Positions 1 to 8,788 of a stretch of 64,000 bases of DNA are shown here, piece by piece. The stretch is taken from NCBI RefSeq assembly GCF_963583255.1, contig NC_084803.1, positions 8,050,238 through 8,114,237 on the forward strand, given 5' to 3'. The notes beneath the pieces were generated by a model that saw only the letters and a program-made list of their open reading frames with translations, was not told the origin of the DNA and did no database searches. The translations under genes were made by a program, and so were the position numbers. Positions within the stretch are counted from its first letter, which is position 1, and each line of letters starts with the position of its first letter. Source of the stretch: Pyrus communis (taxonomy: Eukaryota > Streptophyta > Magnoliopsida > Rosales > Rosaceae).

Positions 1-164
1 CAAAAGTCTTTTTTTTTTCTTTTTTTCTTTTTCCTTTTTTTTTTGTTGATAAGACATATTCCTTCGCTTTGCTTATATCCATTAATTCCAAATCCATATA
101 TAGATTAGTAAAGTTTATTGTGTCAAAGCTTTATCTAACAACAGTGTTTATAAACAAATTAAAG

Positions 165-677
165 GTACAAGAGGCGAATTGGGAGTTATACAACAAACAA
201 AAAGCCTCAGAGGCAATTCTTTACCAAAGGGAGAAGGAGGCAGATGCCAAAAAGGCATTGGCAGAGGCAGAATTCTATGCACGTCAACAAGCTGCCGATG
301 GAGAATTTTATGCAAAGAAAAAAGAGGCTGAGGGACTTATGGCCCTTGGACAAGCTCAAGGTGCATATCTACGCGACCTTTTGGATGCAGTTGGAGGCAA
401 CTATGCAGCCATGAGAGACTTTATGATGATCAATAGTGGCATGTTTCAAGAAATTGCTAAGATCAACGCCGAGGCCGTGCGCGGGCTTCAGCCGAAAATC
501 AGCATTTGGACTAATGGCGGGGGAGAGGGTGGCGATGGTGGTGCAAATGGGGCTATGAAGGAGATTTCCGGAGTTTACAAGATGTTGCCACCGTTGTTCA
601 AGACGGTTCATGAACAAACCGGCATGTCGCCTCCGGCTTGGATGGGCACTTTGGACAATTCCCATTCTAGCAACTAA
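165..677 (+). CDS. Flotillin-like protein, copy A: last exon only (5' part lies left of the window)
   Basis: This is the C-terminal part of a plant flotillin-like protein, a SPFH-family membrane-raft scaffold that acts at the plasma membrane and in endocytosis. The exon starts after an AG acceptor at 163-164. That is the same place and phase as the second exon of the intact paralogue at 11208-13805, where the sequence resumes with V-Q. It encodes about 170 residues. The first part is Ala/Glu/Lys-rich coiled coil with EKEA- and ARQQAAD-type repeats. The second part is the conserved flotillin C-terminus with [16 protein letters not shown], ending [11 protein letters not shown] and TAA. Compared with copies B and C it lacks one 22-residue coiled-coil unit. 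The coding sequence upstream of 165 reads like intron (T-rich), and exon 1 must lie outside the window. Certain as flotillin; whether the whole gene is functional cannot be seen. Confidence 0.88.
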   Translation, partial: VQEANWELYNKQKASEAILYQREKEADAKKALAEAEFYARQQAADGEFYAKKKEAEGLMALGQAQGAYLRDLLDAVGGNYAAMRDFMMINSGMFQEIAKINAEAVRGLQPKISIWTNGGGEGGDGGANGAMKEISGVYKMLPPLFKTVHEQTGMSPPAWMGTLDNSHSSN

Positions 678-1164
678 ACTCTCAATTGAGTTAAGAGTAC
701 TTTTACCAATCTCAGATTCTTCTGTGTCTCATGTCTTAAATAATTGTGAGAAATATATGTGGGATTTCAAATTTGTATATAGTTTTTTGTGGAATGAATA
801 TATTATGTACACTTACTGCATTTTTCATATCATAATTACGTGGTCTATATTAAATTAAAAATAAAATGTAAAAGAATATGTATTAAGAATTCAAATGACG
901 ATTCTGATTCGGAGGAGCTATTATCGCTACTTCGATCGAAATTGTGTTACTCATCACTGGAAGTACCAACTGCAAATTAATAGGTCAGTTACACAACTTA
1001 CGCCCAAGATCTCAAATCATCATCCTTATCGCTGTTTTTGTTGAACACCCAAATCCTAATGAAAACCCTAGCTAGTCCTATTACTGCTTCTTTCGTCTTA
1101 GTTCTCAAATCATAACCCTCATCTCTGCTGCCTACAAACAAAAGAACAACGTACGTACGCGACC
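678..1164. other. Intergenic spacer between flotillin copies A and B
   Basis: This is AT-rich spacer without coding potential. The segment around 960-1160 resembles the region just upstream of intact copy C at about 10040-10070 and 11090-11205. Shared blocks include CTGCAAATTAATAGGTCAGTTA, AACCCTAGCTAGTCC and a GTACGTACG-like leader just before the ATG. The promoter and leader were therefore duplicated along with the gene. No other feature seen. Confidence 0.6.
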
Positions 1165-1371
1165 ATGTGGTACAAAGTTGCGAACGCTTCAGAGTATCTA
1201 GTGATCACCGGCGTCGGAATCGAAGACATCAAGCTTGCAAAGAAGGCATGGATTATGCCCGGCCAAACCTGCACCGTCTTCGACATGACCCCCGTCAACT
1301 ACGCCTTCCAAGTCCAAGCCATGAGCTCGGAAATGCTCCCCTTCACCCTCCCCGCCGTCTTCACCATCGGA

Positions 1372-1428
1372 CCGATGCTGATCTGATCTGAGGGAGGCAG
1401 AGGTGGCGGAGGCCGATGCTGATCTGAT
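1372..1428 (+). repeat. 16-bp direct repeat at the deletion junction of flotillin copy B
   Basis: CCGATGCTGATCTGAT occurs at 1372-1387 and again at 1413-1428. The second copy belongs to the normal coding sequence downstream of the deletion. The first sits exactly where the sequence departs from the intact paralogue, so it looks like templated filler left at the deletion junction. Confidence 0.7.
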
Positions 1429-1705
1429 GAAGAAGAAGGCCGGGTGGACCAAGGAGGCGCACGTGGCGGAGGTGGAGGCTTCGAAGGCGGTGGCCTTAAG
1501 GGAGGCGGAGTTGCAAAAGGAGGTAGAGAGGATGAATGCCTTGACTAGGAAGGAGAAGCTTACGGCTGAGTTATTGACTGAGGCCAATGTTGAGTATGAA
1601 ACCAAGGTGCGTCCTGTGGTTTTCTGTTTTCTTACAAAACAAAGTAAAATTGAATGCACATATGCAAATTAAGTTGGTAATCCTACAGAAATGTTTTCTA
1701 GTCAT

Positions 1706-1792
1706 TCATCTTTAAATTTAATATTAATCTTGAGATTAAATGAAGTGTTTTTAATGTTTACTATCAACCTTTAATATTAAATTTAAAGGTGA
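1706..1792. repeat. Short foldback (MITE-like) in the pseudogene intron
   Basis: The arm at 1706-1726 is the reverse complement of 1772-1792 with one mismatch in 21 bases. The arms are very AT-rich, built around CTTTAAATTTAATATTA. Pairing seems to extend weakly outward to about 1693 and 1806. The corresponding intron of copy C does not obviously carry it. It may be a small MITE or only an AT-rich palindrome; no target duplication was identified. Confidence 0.5.
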
Positions 1793-3315
1793 ATCAGAAG
1801 TGACCATCAATCTTTGAGCATTGGTGACTAAGAGAACAATAATTATATTTACGCAACTATGAAAAAATATGTGACCAAAATCACAATATTATGCTATATA
1901 TAGTTGATAATTTATGTGTAAATACGCATGAAGAACAATACAATGATAGATCGACGATTGTTAAATTTGGTTTAATACTGTAGCATTAGTGCATTGATTT
2001 ATCATTTTCATATGTTTTGTGTTGCATCGTCATCATGAGCTTTGAAAATAGGTGAAACAGTAATAAGGGCTTTTACATTTTCTAAGGAAGCTGTAACTGT
2101 TTAACCTAACTTCAAAGCTTATGCATGATTGGGATCCAACACAAATATGGAGTAACAGATGAATGCTTGTTTGTACCTTAAGGTAGCTCGATTAGTTTTT
2201 CTTTTCTTTTCTGATACTGGTAAGTGGTAGCCTTATTAGTTGCTTCTAGTTTAATTTTGCGTAGATTTTATTCCATTCCATTGAGATATGATAATCTAGA
2301 GAGTGAGCATAAAACTTGAAGAACTTATATATGTTGACTTTTGGAGGATTAATTGATTTGTAGCAGCTTCTTTTCACTTTTATGTACTGATGCAGCAAGT
2401 TTTGAATTGCTTCCCCATATTAATTATAATTCGGTGGGAGAATGTTTTGAGATGACTTAGTTTACAAATTTTGTTTCCTTAACATTACGCTAACTAAAAA
2501 CAGTTCTGACCATGTTTTTGTGACTTTTTTATGCTTATATATTCAAAAAGCACTTTTAAGTATTTTCTAAAAGTATGCATTTGAAATTTTAATAAAAGTT
2601 TTGTTGTGATTTCTATGAGCAGAGGGTATCATGTTATATTATTTGCACTTCAGAAATAAGTTTCATGCACTTTTATGTACTAATGCCTCATATGGCTTTA
2701 CTTTTCTTGTATTACAATTACATGTATGCACAAAAGCTTAACAATTTATTAGCATAAAGCATAAGATCAGAGCTTGATTTAACACCACATTCATATGTGA
2801 AACAAAGGTGCAATCGGCAAATTCGGAGTTCTACAAAGAACAAAAAGCTACGGATGCAGTTCTTTACCAAAGAGAGAAAGAGGCTGAGGCACAAAAAGCA
2901 ACTGCAGAGGCATAACTCTATGCCCGTCAACAAGCTGCTGATGGAGACTTTTATGCCAAGAAAAAAGCGACGGAGGCAAAGCTCTATGCTCGTCAACAAG
3001 CTGCTGATGCAAAATGTTATGCAAGAAAAAAAGAGGCTGAGGGACTCATGGCCCTCGGACACGCCCAAGGCGCATATCTGCTCTCTCTTCTGGACCCAGT
3101 CGGAGGCAACTATGCAGCTATCAGGGACTTTATGATGATCAAGAGTGGCATGCTTCAAGAAGTTGCTAAGATCAATGCTGAAGCGGTGCGCGGTATAAAG
3201 CCAAAGATTAGCATTTGGACTAATGGCTGCGGGGAGGGTGGTGCCAATGGGGCTATGAAGGAGATTGCTGGTGTTTACAAGGCGTTGCCACCACTGTTCA
3301 ATACAGTTCATGAAC

Positions 3316-3583
3316 TATTGGAAGAACGTGCACAGCGTGCACAGACAGAACGTGCTCAGACAGCACAGCAAGAACATCACAGCAAGGTCATCACAGACAG
3401 AACGTGCTCAGACAGCACAGCAAGAACATCACAGCAAGGAAAGTGCAAGTGCATGTGTGCTGTCAGATTACAAGTGTGTAGGATGTAAAGCTTTCAGCTT
3501 TCTTTGTATTATGTATAAATATGCCTTCCCATAAGGCTTTCAAAATATGAAATACATCACAATTCGAATCAGAAATATCAATA
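3316..3583 (+). repeat. 5' LTR of the copia element
   Basis: The LTR is 268 bp, starts TATTGGAAG and ends ATATCAATA, with a 5-bp terminal inverted repeat TATTG/CAATA. It contains a 48-bp perfect direct repeat (3340-3387 and 3392-3439) in the U3 part. A TATA box (TATAAAT, 3514-3520) lies about 70 bp before the LTR end. It appears identical to 8789-9056. Confidence 0.95.
3340..3439 (+). repeat. Tandem 48-bp repeat inside the LTR U3 region
   Basis: The block beginning CACAGACAGAACGTGCTCAG at 3340 recurs at 3392 with a period of 52 bp and a TCAT spacer. Both copies are perfect and both are also in the 3' LTR. Duplicated U3 blocks in plant LTRs often act as enhancer or upstream activator boxes. 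That role here is inference. Confidence 0.85.
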
Positions 3584-3596
3584 TGGTATCAGAGCA
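3584..3596 (+). other. Primer binding site (initiator tRNA-Met type)
   Basis: TGGTATCAGAGCA follows the 5' LTR directly. TGGTATCAGAGC is the usual plant copia site complementary to the 3' end of initiator methionine tRNA, where minus-strand synthesis starts. Its position fixes the LTR end at 3583. Confidence 0.93.
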
Positions 3597-3789
3597 GGAA
3601 AAATAACCTGCTTCTGCATCATCTTATCCATGTCGTTCGCATTCACGCCGAGTCAATGAACCAGAGAAAAATGGGGAGAGAGCTGCCATGCATGACAGCT
3701 CCGACTGACCAAATTGCCATCAGAACGTAATCCAACCCATCAGCGAATCACAGCAAAGCTCAAGAAAGAAGCTAATACAAATTCAACGC

Positions 3790-4345
3790 CGGTAGTTAAC
3801 GACTGGTCGTCTTGTCGTGTCGGAGCTGTCTTCGTCTTCGCCTCTCTTTCTCAGTCACGACCATCTTGTGAACCCTTTCGATTCCGACGAGGAACATCAG
3901 ACAGTGCAGAATCCGAAAAAGGGTAACGAAAGCAAACGGCAGCAAGAGCAGGAACAGAGCAAAGGCGGAACCTTGGTGACCGTCGACGGCGCAAAAGAGC
4001 TAGAACTCGAGACGCTGCTCAAAGCCTCGGCGTACATGGGCATTCTGAAAAAGCCAGATCCAAACTAACTCCGTGGTGGTGTCGCAGCCGAACCGGTGCA
4101 CCGTTTGCAGGAAACGGGTCGGGTTGACCAGGTTCAAGTGCAGGTGCGGGACCACGTTCTGCGGGGTTTCACAGGTACCCCGAGAAGCACGCTTGCTCGA
4201 TCGATTTCAAGACCCTCGGGAGGGAGGAGATCGCCAGCCGAGAAGCTCGAGAAGATTTGATCCGGGCAGTTCATCGAGCACGCGTGGGAATTAAGCTGAT
4301 TTTCTGTTCCCTTAGTTTTTTAATTTAATTTTATATTAGTTTTCA
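3790..4345 (+). pseudogene. Captured host-gene fragments in the retrotransposon leader (LRR receptor kinase piece, then AN1 zinc-finger piece)
   Basis: Copia leaders normally carry no such coding sequence. In one frame from about 3817 to 4035 the translation runs through an acidic/Gln-rich stretch into GTLVTVDGAKELELETLLKA. I recognise this as the start of the kinase domain of plant LRR class III receptor kinases (family form TVDGxKELELETLLKASAY). From about 4060 in another frame it reads [14 protein letters not shown] followed by [10 protein letters not shown]. This is the AN1 zinc finger of A20/AN1 stress-associated proteins, with Cys-x2-Cys and Cys-x-Cys ligand pairs. A +1 shift near 4168 continues as HRYPEKHAC and [11 protein letters not shown] small deletion near 4230 then precedes EKLEKI and a TGA at 4257-4259. 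A 3'UTR-like stretch and poly(A) follow, so this piece looks like a processed transcript. Both pieces are frame-disrupted and unlikely to be translated usefully. Confidence 0.72.
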
Positions 4346-4440
4346 AAAAAAAAAAAAAAAAAAAAAAAAAAAACAATCAAAAAAAAAAAAAAAAAAATAA
4401 TCCGAAAAAAAAAGGAAAGAAAAAAAAAAAAAAAAAAAAA
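4346..4440 (+). repeat. Poly(A)-rich tract after the captured AN1 fragment
   Basis: About 95 bp of nearly pure A, broken by short CAATC, ATAATCCG and GGAAAG interruptions, on the same strand as the captured zinc-finger fragment. It starts about 90 bp after that fragment's stop codon. Position and strand fit a retained mRNA poly(A) tail, since lengthened and mutated. It may also be simple A-rich expansion. Confidence 0.7.
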
Positions 4441-4469
4441 AATCTTTCTTTATTCTTATAGGTCTTTAT

Positions 4470-6020
4470 ATGGCGGAAGAGAATTCTTATTCGTTTGGAG
4501 ATTCCCAGATATCTTCCTCCTCAACCATGTCTGAGGTGGATGTCAATCCAAATCAAAGATTAAGCTCGGTCTTGTTAAATGAGTTTAATTACTTACCTTG
4601 GTCAAGAGCAGTGAGTCTTGCCCTAGGTGGAAGGTCCAAGCTAGGGTTCATAAATGGAAGCATCGAAGTTCCTGATGTTTCTTCACCAACTTATGAAATC
4701 TGGCTTTGCAAGGATCAGCTAGTTATGTCATGGCTCCTAAATTCCATGGAACGTAAACTAGCTGAAATATTCAGTTATTCTGAATCATCATTCAAACTAT
4801 GGCAGACAGTCAAAGAAATGTATGGCAGCCAGAACAATGCTGCACGTGTGTTTCAATTGAAGAAGAACATTTCCAACATACAACAAGAAGGAAAGCCCTT
4901 TGTTCAACTTCTAGGCAGCATGAAGAGCATGTGGAATGAGCTGGAAATGTATCGGCCTCACACCATCGAGGCGTCTTTACTACTGAAAAGGGCAGAAGAA
5001 GACAAGATATTTCAACTCTTGTCAAGTCTCGATCCAGGATACGAAGACCTACGAAGCCACATACTCATGAACCCCGAACTACCTTCATTCACCAGCGTAT
5101 GTGCAACAATCCAACGTGAAGAAGTACGAAGGAAAGTCATGAACACTGGCACAAAAACCAGTGTAACTGAAGCAAGGGCTTATCTAGCCAACGAAAGAAA
5201 ATACAAAGTGAAGAATCCACACTTAAAGTGCCAACACTGCAACTATACTGGTCACGTTAAGGAGACATGCTGGATTTTACATCCAGAATTAAAGCCAGAG
5301 TTCATGAAGGATAACAAGGGCTCACAAAGACTGAACCGTGCACCACATAGAGCCAACAATGCAACTACCTCAACCTCTCATAGGTCTGATGCACTCAAGA
5401 GCTTCACTGCAAATCCAGCTGCACTTATAAATGAGTTTGCAGTGTATCTTCAAAGCAAGAAAGAAAGGATTAAGAGTGACCAAACGGTTGGCTTTGAAGA
5501 TGGAAGTTCAAAAGCTTTGCTAGGCAAGTTTGCTGGATTTCTGACAGAAACACAACACATGGCCCAAGATGACATGCAAGGTATCATGACTGCTTTTAAA
5601 ACTGCTCTTAATGTAAATATGATGCATGATTTGTGGATTATTGATTCGGGTGTCACAGATCATATGACCAACCATGTTTCTAAGTTTCACAAGTTTGAAA
5701 AATTTTCAAAACCGTCTCAAGTCTCAACTGCCAATGGTGAGAGTTCTAAGGTTTTAGGGAAGGGAAATGTCAACTTAATATCGGACAAAATTGAGTCAGT
5801 AGCCTTATTTGTTCCTTCTTTTCCATTTCAACTTCTATCTGTGGGTAAAATCACCAATACCTTAAATTGTTTGGCCATTTTCTCTCCTCACAATGTCATT
5901 TTTCAGGATTGCCTCACCAAGAAGACGATTGGTGAAGGGTTTTACCTTGATGGCCTCTATTACATATCAAAAAAACAGTCCCAGAGGATTTCAAGCCAAG
6001 TCCAGTCCATCCCAAGATAG
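4470..6020 (+). CDS. Copia gag and aspartic protease (first ORF, 516 aa)
   Basis: Gag forms the virus-like particle and binds element RNA. The protease processes the polyprotein. The ATG at 4470 begins MAEENSYSFGDSQ. Residues about 25-210 are the plant copia gag region (LNEFNYLPWSRAV, then an LW-x-VKEMYG segment). A zinc knuckle of the form C-x2-C-x4-H-x4-C is at 5229-5270 (CQHCNYTGHVKETC). The protease active site appears as LWIIDSGVTDHM, with the Asp-Ser-Gly codons at 5643-5651; Val replaces the more usual Ala after DSG, a mild change. The ORF ends at TAG 6018-6020, in sequence that makes sense only in the next frame. Copia elements normally have one uninterrupted gag-pol ORF, so the break is probably a one-base indel. 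Confidence 0.93.
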   Translation: MAEENSYSFGDSQISSSSTMSEVDVNPNQRLSSVLLNEFNYLPWSRAVSLALGGRSKLGFINGSIEVPDVSSPTYEIWLCKDQLVMSWLLNSMERKLAEIFSYSESSFKLWQTVKEMYGSQNNAARVFQLKKNISNIQQEGKPFVQLLGSMKSMWNELEMYRPHTIEASLLLKRAEEDKIFQLLSSLDPGYEDLRSHILMNPELPSFTSVCATIQREEVRRKVMNTGTKTSVTEARAYLANERKYKVKNPHLKCQHCNYTGHVKETCWILHPELKPEFMKDNKGSQRLNRAPHRANNATTSTSHRSDALKSFTANPAALINEFAVYLQSKKERIKSDQTVGFEDGSSKALLGKFAGFLTETQHMAQDDMQGIMTAFKTALNVNMMHDLWIIDSGVTDHMTNHVSKFHKFEKFSKPSQVSTANGESSKVLGKGNVNLISDKIESVALFVPSFPFQLLSVGKITNTLNCLAIFSPHNVIFQDCLTKKTIGEGFYLDGLYYISKKQSQRISSQVQSIPR

Positions 6021-8781
6021 TCAATTATGGCATCAACGTTTAGCTCATCCTTCCCAACCTGTTTTGTCTTCCTTGTTTCCAAACTTAGGTAATGATTTAA
6101 TTTCGTGTGAAACATGTCATTTGTCTAAAGCCACCAGATTGCCTTTTACATCATCCTTATCTAGGACTAGTAAAGTTTTCGAACTAGTTCACTCAGATGT
6201 ATGGGGACCAACGTTTGAATCTTTTGATGGTTATAAGTATTATGTAACTTTTGTTGATGATTTCTCTAGAGCCACATGGTTGTACCTTTTAAAGTCTAAG
6301 AGTGAAGTGATTGAAGTTTTTAAGGATTTTCACAATCTTGTTAAGAACCATTTTTCCTCTCAAATTCAAACCTTAAGATCTGACAATGGCACCGAATATA
6401 TGTCCCATATCATGTCATTATATTTGAGCAAGCATGGTATCATGCATCAAACAAGTTGTGTCGGCACACCTCAACAAAATGGTGTAGCTGAAAGGAAAAA
6501 TCGTGACATTCTGGAAAAAACGAGAGCATTAATGTTACAAATGAACGTACCAAAGAGATTTTGGTCACAAGGAGTCATGGCGGCTGTGTACATCATCAAT
6601 AGACTTCCTAGCCGAGTCTTGGGTTTTAAATCTCCACTTGAAGTCATGAAAGGAAGAAAAATCGACCTTTCACATCTTAGAGTCTTTGGCTGTGTCTGTT
6701 TTGTTCATATACAGTCACACCATCGAGATAAGTTGGATCCTAGAGCTCTCAAATGTATTTTTCTTGGTTATTCATCAACACAAAAAGGATATAAGTGCTA
6801 TGATCCTCAACTAAGAAAAATAATTGTATCTAAAGATGTACGATTCCATGAAGCTAACCCTTTTTTCAGCAAATCACATGAAGCCACAAGTCAGGGGGAG
6901 TGCATCTTAGACCTAATTCCTCTACCAAGAATCTGTACTTCTACACCTCCCATTGAAGTCAATAATGAAGGTACTCATCCTGATAATTCTGTGCATGATG
7001 ATGACTCGGTGCATGATGATGACAATGGCAACATAGAAAATCCTCAAGGAGTGGATGACAATTTGAATGAGGATGAGACAAACCTCCTAGTACCTCGACG
7101 CAATCCTCAGCGTGATAGACAACCTCCCACAAGGTTTCAAGATTTTGTCACATATAAACCGAGGCATCCAATTTCAAATTACGTGTCGTATCAAAAGGTA
7201 ACTCCATCTCATGCTGCCTTTCTTAACAACATTTCAAGTCACAGTGAGCCTCAAAACTTTTATGAGGCTAATAATCAAGTTGTGTGGAAAGAAGCAATGA
7301 GAGAAGAACTTAAAGCACTAGACCAACACAAAACCTGGAGCATCACCAAACTTCCACAAGGAAAAAAGGCAGTGGGCTGTAAGTGGATCTATAAGATCAA
7401 GTTTAATTCTGATGGTTCGATTGAGAGGCATAAAGCCAGGCTGGTGGCTCGAGGATTCACTCAAACATTTGAGGTGGATTACAAGGAAACATTTGCTCCT
7501 GTTGCAAAAATGAACTCAGTAAGGGTTCTATTGTTTGTTGCCGTCAATAAAGGTTGGTCTATGTATCAAATGGACGTGAAGAACGCCTTTCTACATGGTG
7601 ATCTTGAAGAAGAAGTCTATATGAGATTGCCACCAGGACACCCTCAAAGCCAAGAGCCTAATTTGGTGTGTAAGTTACATAAGTCAATTTATGGACTGAA
7701 GCAATCACCACGTGCTTGGTATGCAAAACTAAGTACCGTTCTTCATAGCATTGGTTTCAAAAGGAGTAATGCAGATTCATCATTATTTGTTCGCACAAGA
7801 GCTGCAAGCAAATTAGTTGTGTTGATATATGTGGATGACTTAATAATTACAGGTGATAATGCTGCTGAAATCACCACACTCAAACAGTCACTTCAACAAC
7901 AATTTGCGGTTAAAGATCTTGGGGTGTTGAAGTATTTTCTTGGAATCGAAATGGCATCTTCTTACAAGGGACTATTTCTTAATCAACGAAAGTACGTCAT
8001 GGACCTACTTAAAGATGCCAATATGAGTGATGCCAAGCCTGCACTTACCCCTCTTGATAGCAAGCTCAAGCTTGACTTGGAAGGCACGCCACTCTCGGAT
8101 ATCAGCTTATATCAGAGGCTTGTCGGCAAGCTGATCTACCTAACGATCACCAGACCAGACATCTCACATTCAGTAAGTATTGCCAGTCAGTTCATGCACT
8201 CTCCCACCATCGAGCATCTGAACCTTGTCAAAAGAATCTTACGTTACTTAAAAGGGTCTGTTGGTCGTGGCATCCTCATGGCAAAGAATGACAACACTCA
8301 AATCATGGGGTACTGTGATGCTGATTGGGCAGGAAACGCAATCGATCGCAAGTCCACCACTGGTTATTGTACCTTTGTTGGTGGAAACCTGGTCACGTGG
8401 AAAAGCAAGAAACAAACTGTCATCGCAAGATCAAGTGCCGAAGCTGAATATCGTGCAATGGCCTCAACCGCGTGTGAGCTGATATGGCTAAAAGGACTTT
8501 TATGTGACTTAGGTGTGTTCACAGCTCAACCAATGACCTTATTTTGTGACAACCAGGCTGCCATGCACATAGCATCAAACCCCGTCTTTCACGAAAGGAC
8601 GAAGCATATTGAAGTCGACTGTCATTATGTCCGTGAACAAGTGCAGTCGCAGGTGATTCAGACACATTATGTAAAAAGCCTCGATCAGCTGGCTGATATA
8701 TTCACCAAACCTCTGGCTTCTCATCAATTTCAAAGACTCCTCTCCAAGCTTGGATCCATCAACCTACTGGATCCAGCTTGA
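5893..8781 (+). CDS. Copia integrase, reverse transcriptase and RNase H (second ORF)
   Basis: This frame carries the rest of pol. The biologically meaningful part begins near 5976, after the A7 run; the first residues of the open frame are out-of-frame shadow of the protease end. Integrase shows the HHCC zinc module (WHQRLAHPS ... CETC) and the catalytic triad in HSDVWGP, LRSDNGTEY and QQNGVAERKNR. Reverse transcriptase runs from VWKEAMREEL through YQMDVKNAFLHG to YVDD at 7828-7839, with no stop codons. RNase H shows GYCDADWAG, the SSAEAEYRAM segment, LFCDNQAA and ADIFTKPL. The ORF ends TGA at 8779-8781, just before the polypurine tract. Apart from the frame change at its start, everything looks intact, so the element may be only one indel from coding-competent or may be mobilised by relatives. 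Confidence 0.95.
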   Translation: MSFFRIASPRRRLVKGFTLMASITYQKNSPRGFQAKSSPSQDSQLWHQRLAHPSQPVLSSLFPNLGNDLISCETCHLSKATRLPFTSSLSRTSKVFELVHSDVWGPTFESFDGYKYYVTFVDDFSRATWLYLLKSKSEVIEVFKDFHNLVKNHFSSQIQTLRSDNGTEYMSHIMSLYLSKHGIMHQTSCVGTPQQNGVAERKNRDILEKTRALMLQMNVPKRFWSQGVMAAVYIINRLPSRVLGFKSPLEVMKGRKIDLSHLRVFGCVCFVHIQSHHRDKLDPRALKCIFLGYSSTQKGYKCYDPQLRKIIVSKDVRFHEANPFFSKSHEATSQGECILDLIPLPRICTSTPPIEVNNEGTHPDNSVHDDDSVHDDDNGNIENPQGVDDNLNEDETNLLVPRRNPQRDRQPPTRFQDFVTYKPRHPISNYVSYQKVTPSHAAFLNNISSHSEPQNFYEANNQVVWKEAMREELKALDQHKTWSITKLPQGKKAVGCKWIYKIKFNSDGSIERHKARLVARGFTQTFEVDYKETFAPVAKMNSVRVLLFVAVNKGWSMYQMDVKNAFLHGDLEEEVYMRLPPGHPQSQEPNLVCKLHKSIYGLKQSPRAWYAKLSTVLHSIGFKRSNADSSLFVRTRAASKLVVLIYVDDLIITGDNAAEITTLKQSLQQQFAVKDLGVLKYFLGIEMASSYKGLFLNQRKYVMDLLKDANMSDAKPALTPLDSKLKLDLEGTPLSDISLYQRLVGKLIYLTITRPDISHSVSIASQFMHSPTIEHLNLVKRILRYLKGSVGRGILMAKNDNTQIMGYCDADWAGNAIDRKSTTGYCTFVGGNLVTWKSKKQTVIARSSAEAEYRAMASTACELIWLKGLLCDLGVFTAQPMTLFCDNQAAMHIASNPVFHERTKHIEVDCHYVREQVQSQVIQTHYVKSLDQLADIFTKPLASHQFQRLLSKLGSINLLDPA

Positions 8782-8788
8782 GGGGGAG
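8781..8788 (+). other. Polypurine tract
   Basis: AGGGGGAG directly precedes the 3' LTR and overlaps the pol stop codon by one base. This is the expected priming site for plus-strand synthesis and fixes the LTR start at 8789. Confidence 0.9.

Noticed and set aside
3265..3534. Open frame across the flotillin tail and 5' LTR, and its near-twin at 8750-9007
   Set aside because: Both are simply the LTR read in one frame. They share sequence because the LTRs are identical and show no protein-like composition.
3584..3596. tRNA gene fragment
   Set aside because: Only the 12-13 base complement of the initiator tRNA 3' end is present, in the exact place of a primer binding site.
3714..3926. Extra small gene of the retrotransposon (envelope or antisense-like)
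   Set aside because: It is a different frame over the captured receptor-kinase fragment, with no signal peptide, membrane segment or independent motif.
5893..5968. Start of the second copia ORF as a real N-terminus
   Set aside because: These codons overlap the end of the protease frame. The protease frame gives the family-like sequence there, and integrase-like sequence begins only after the A-run.
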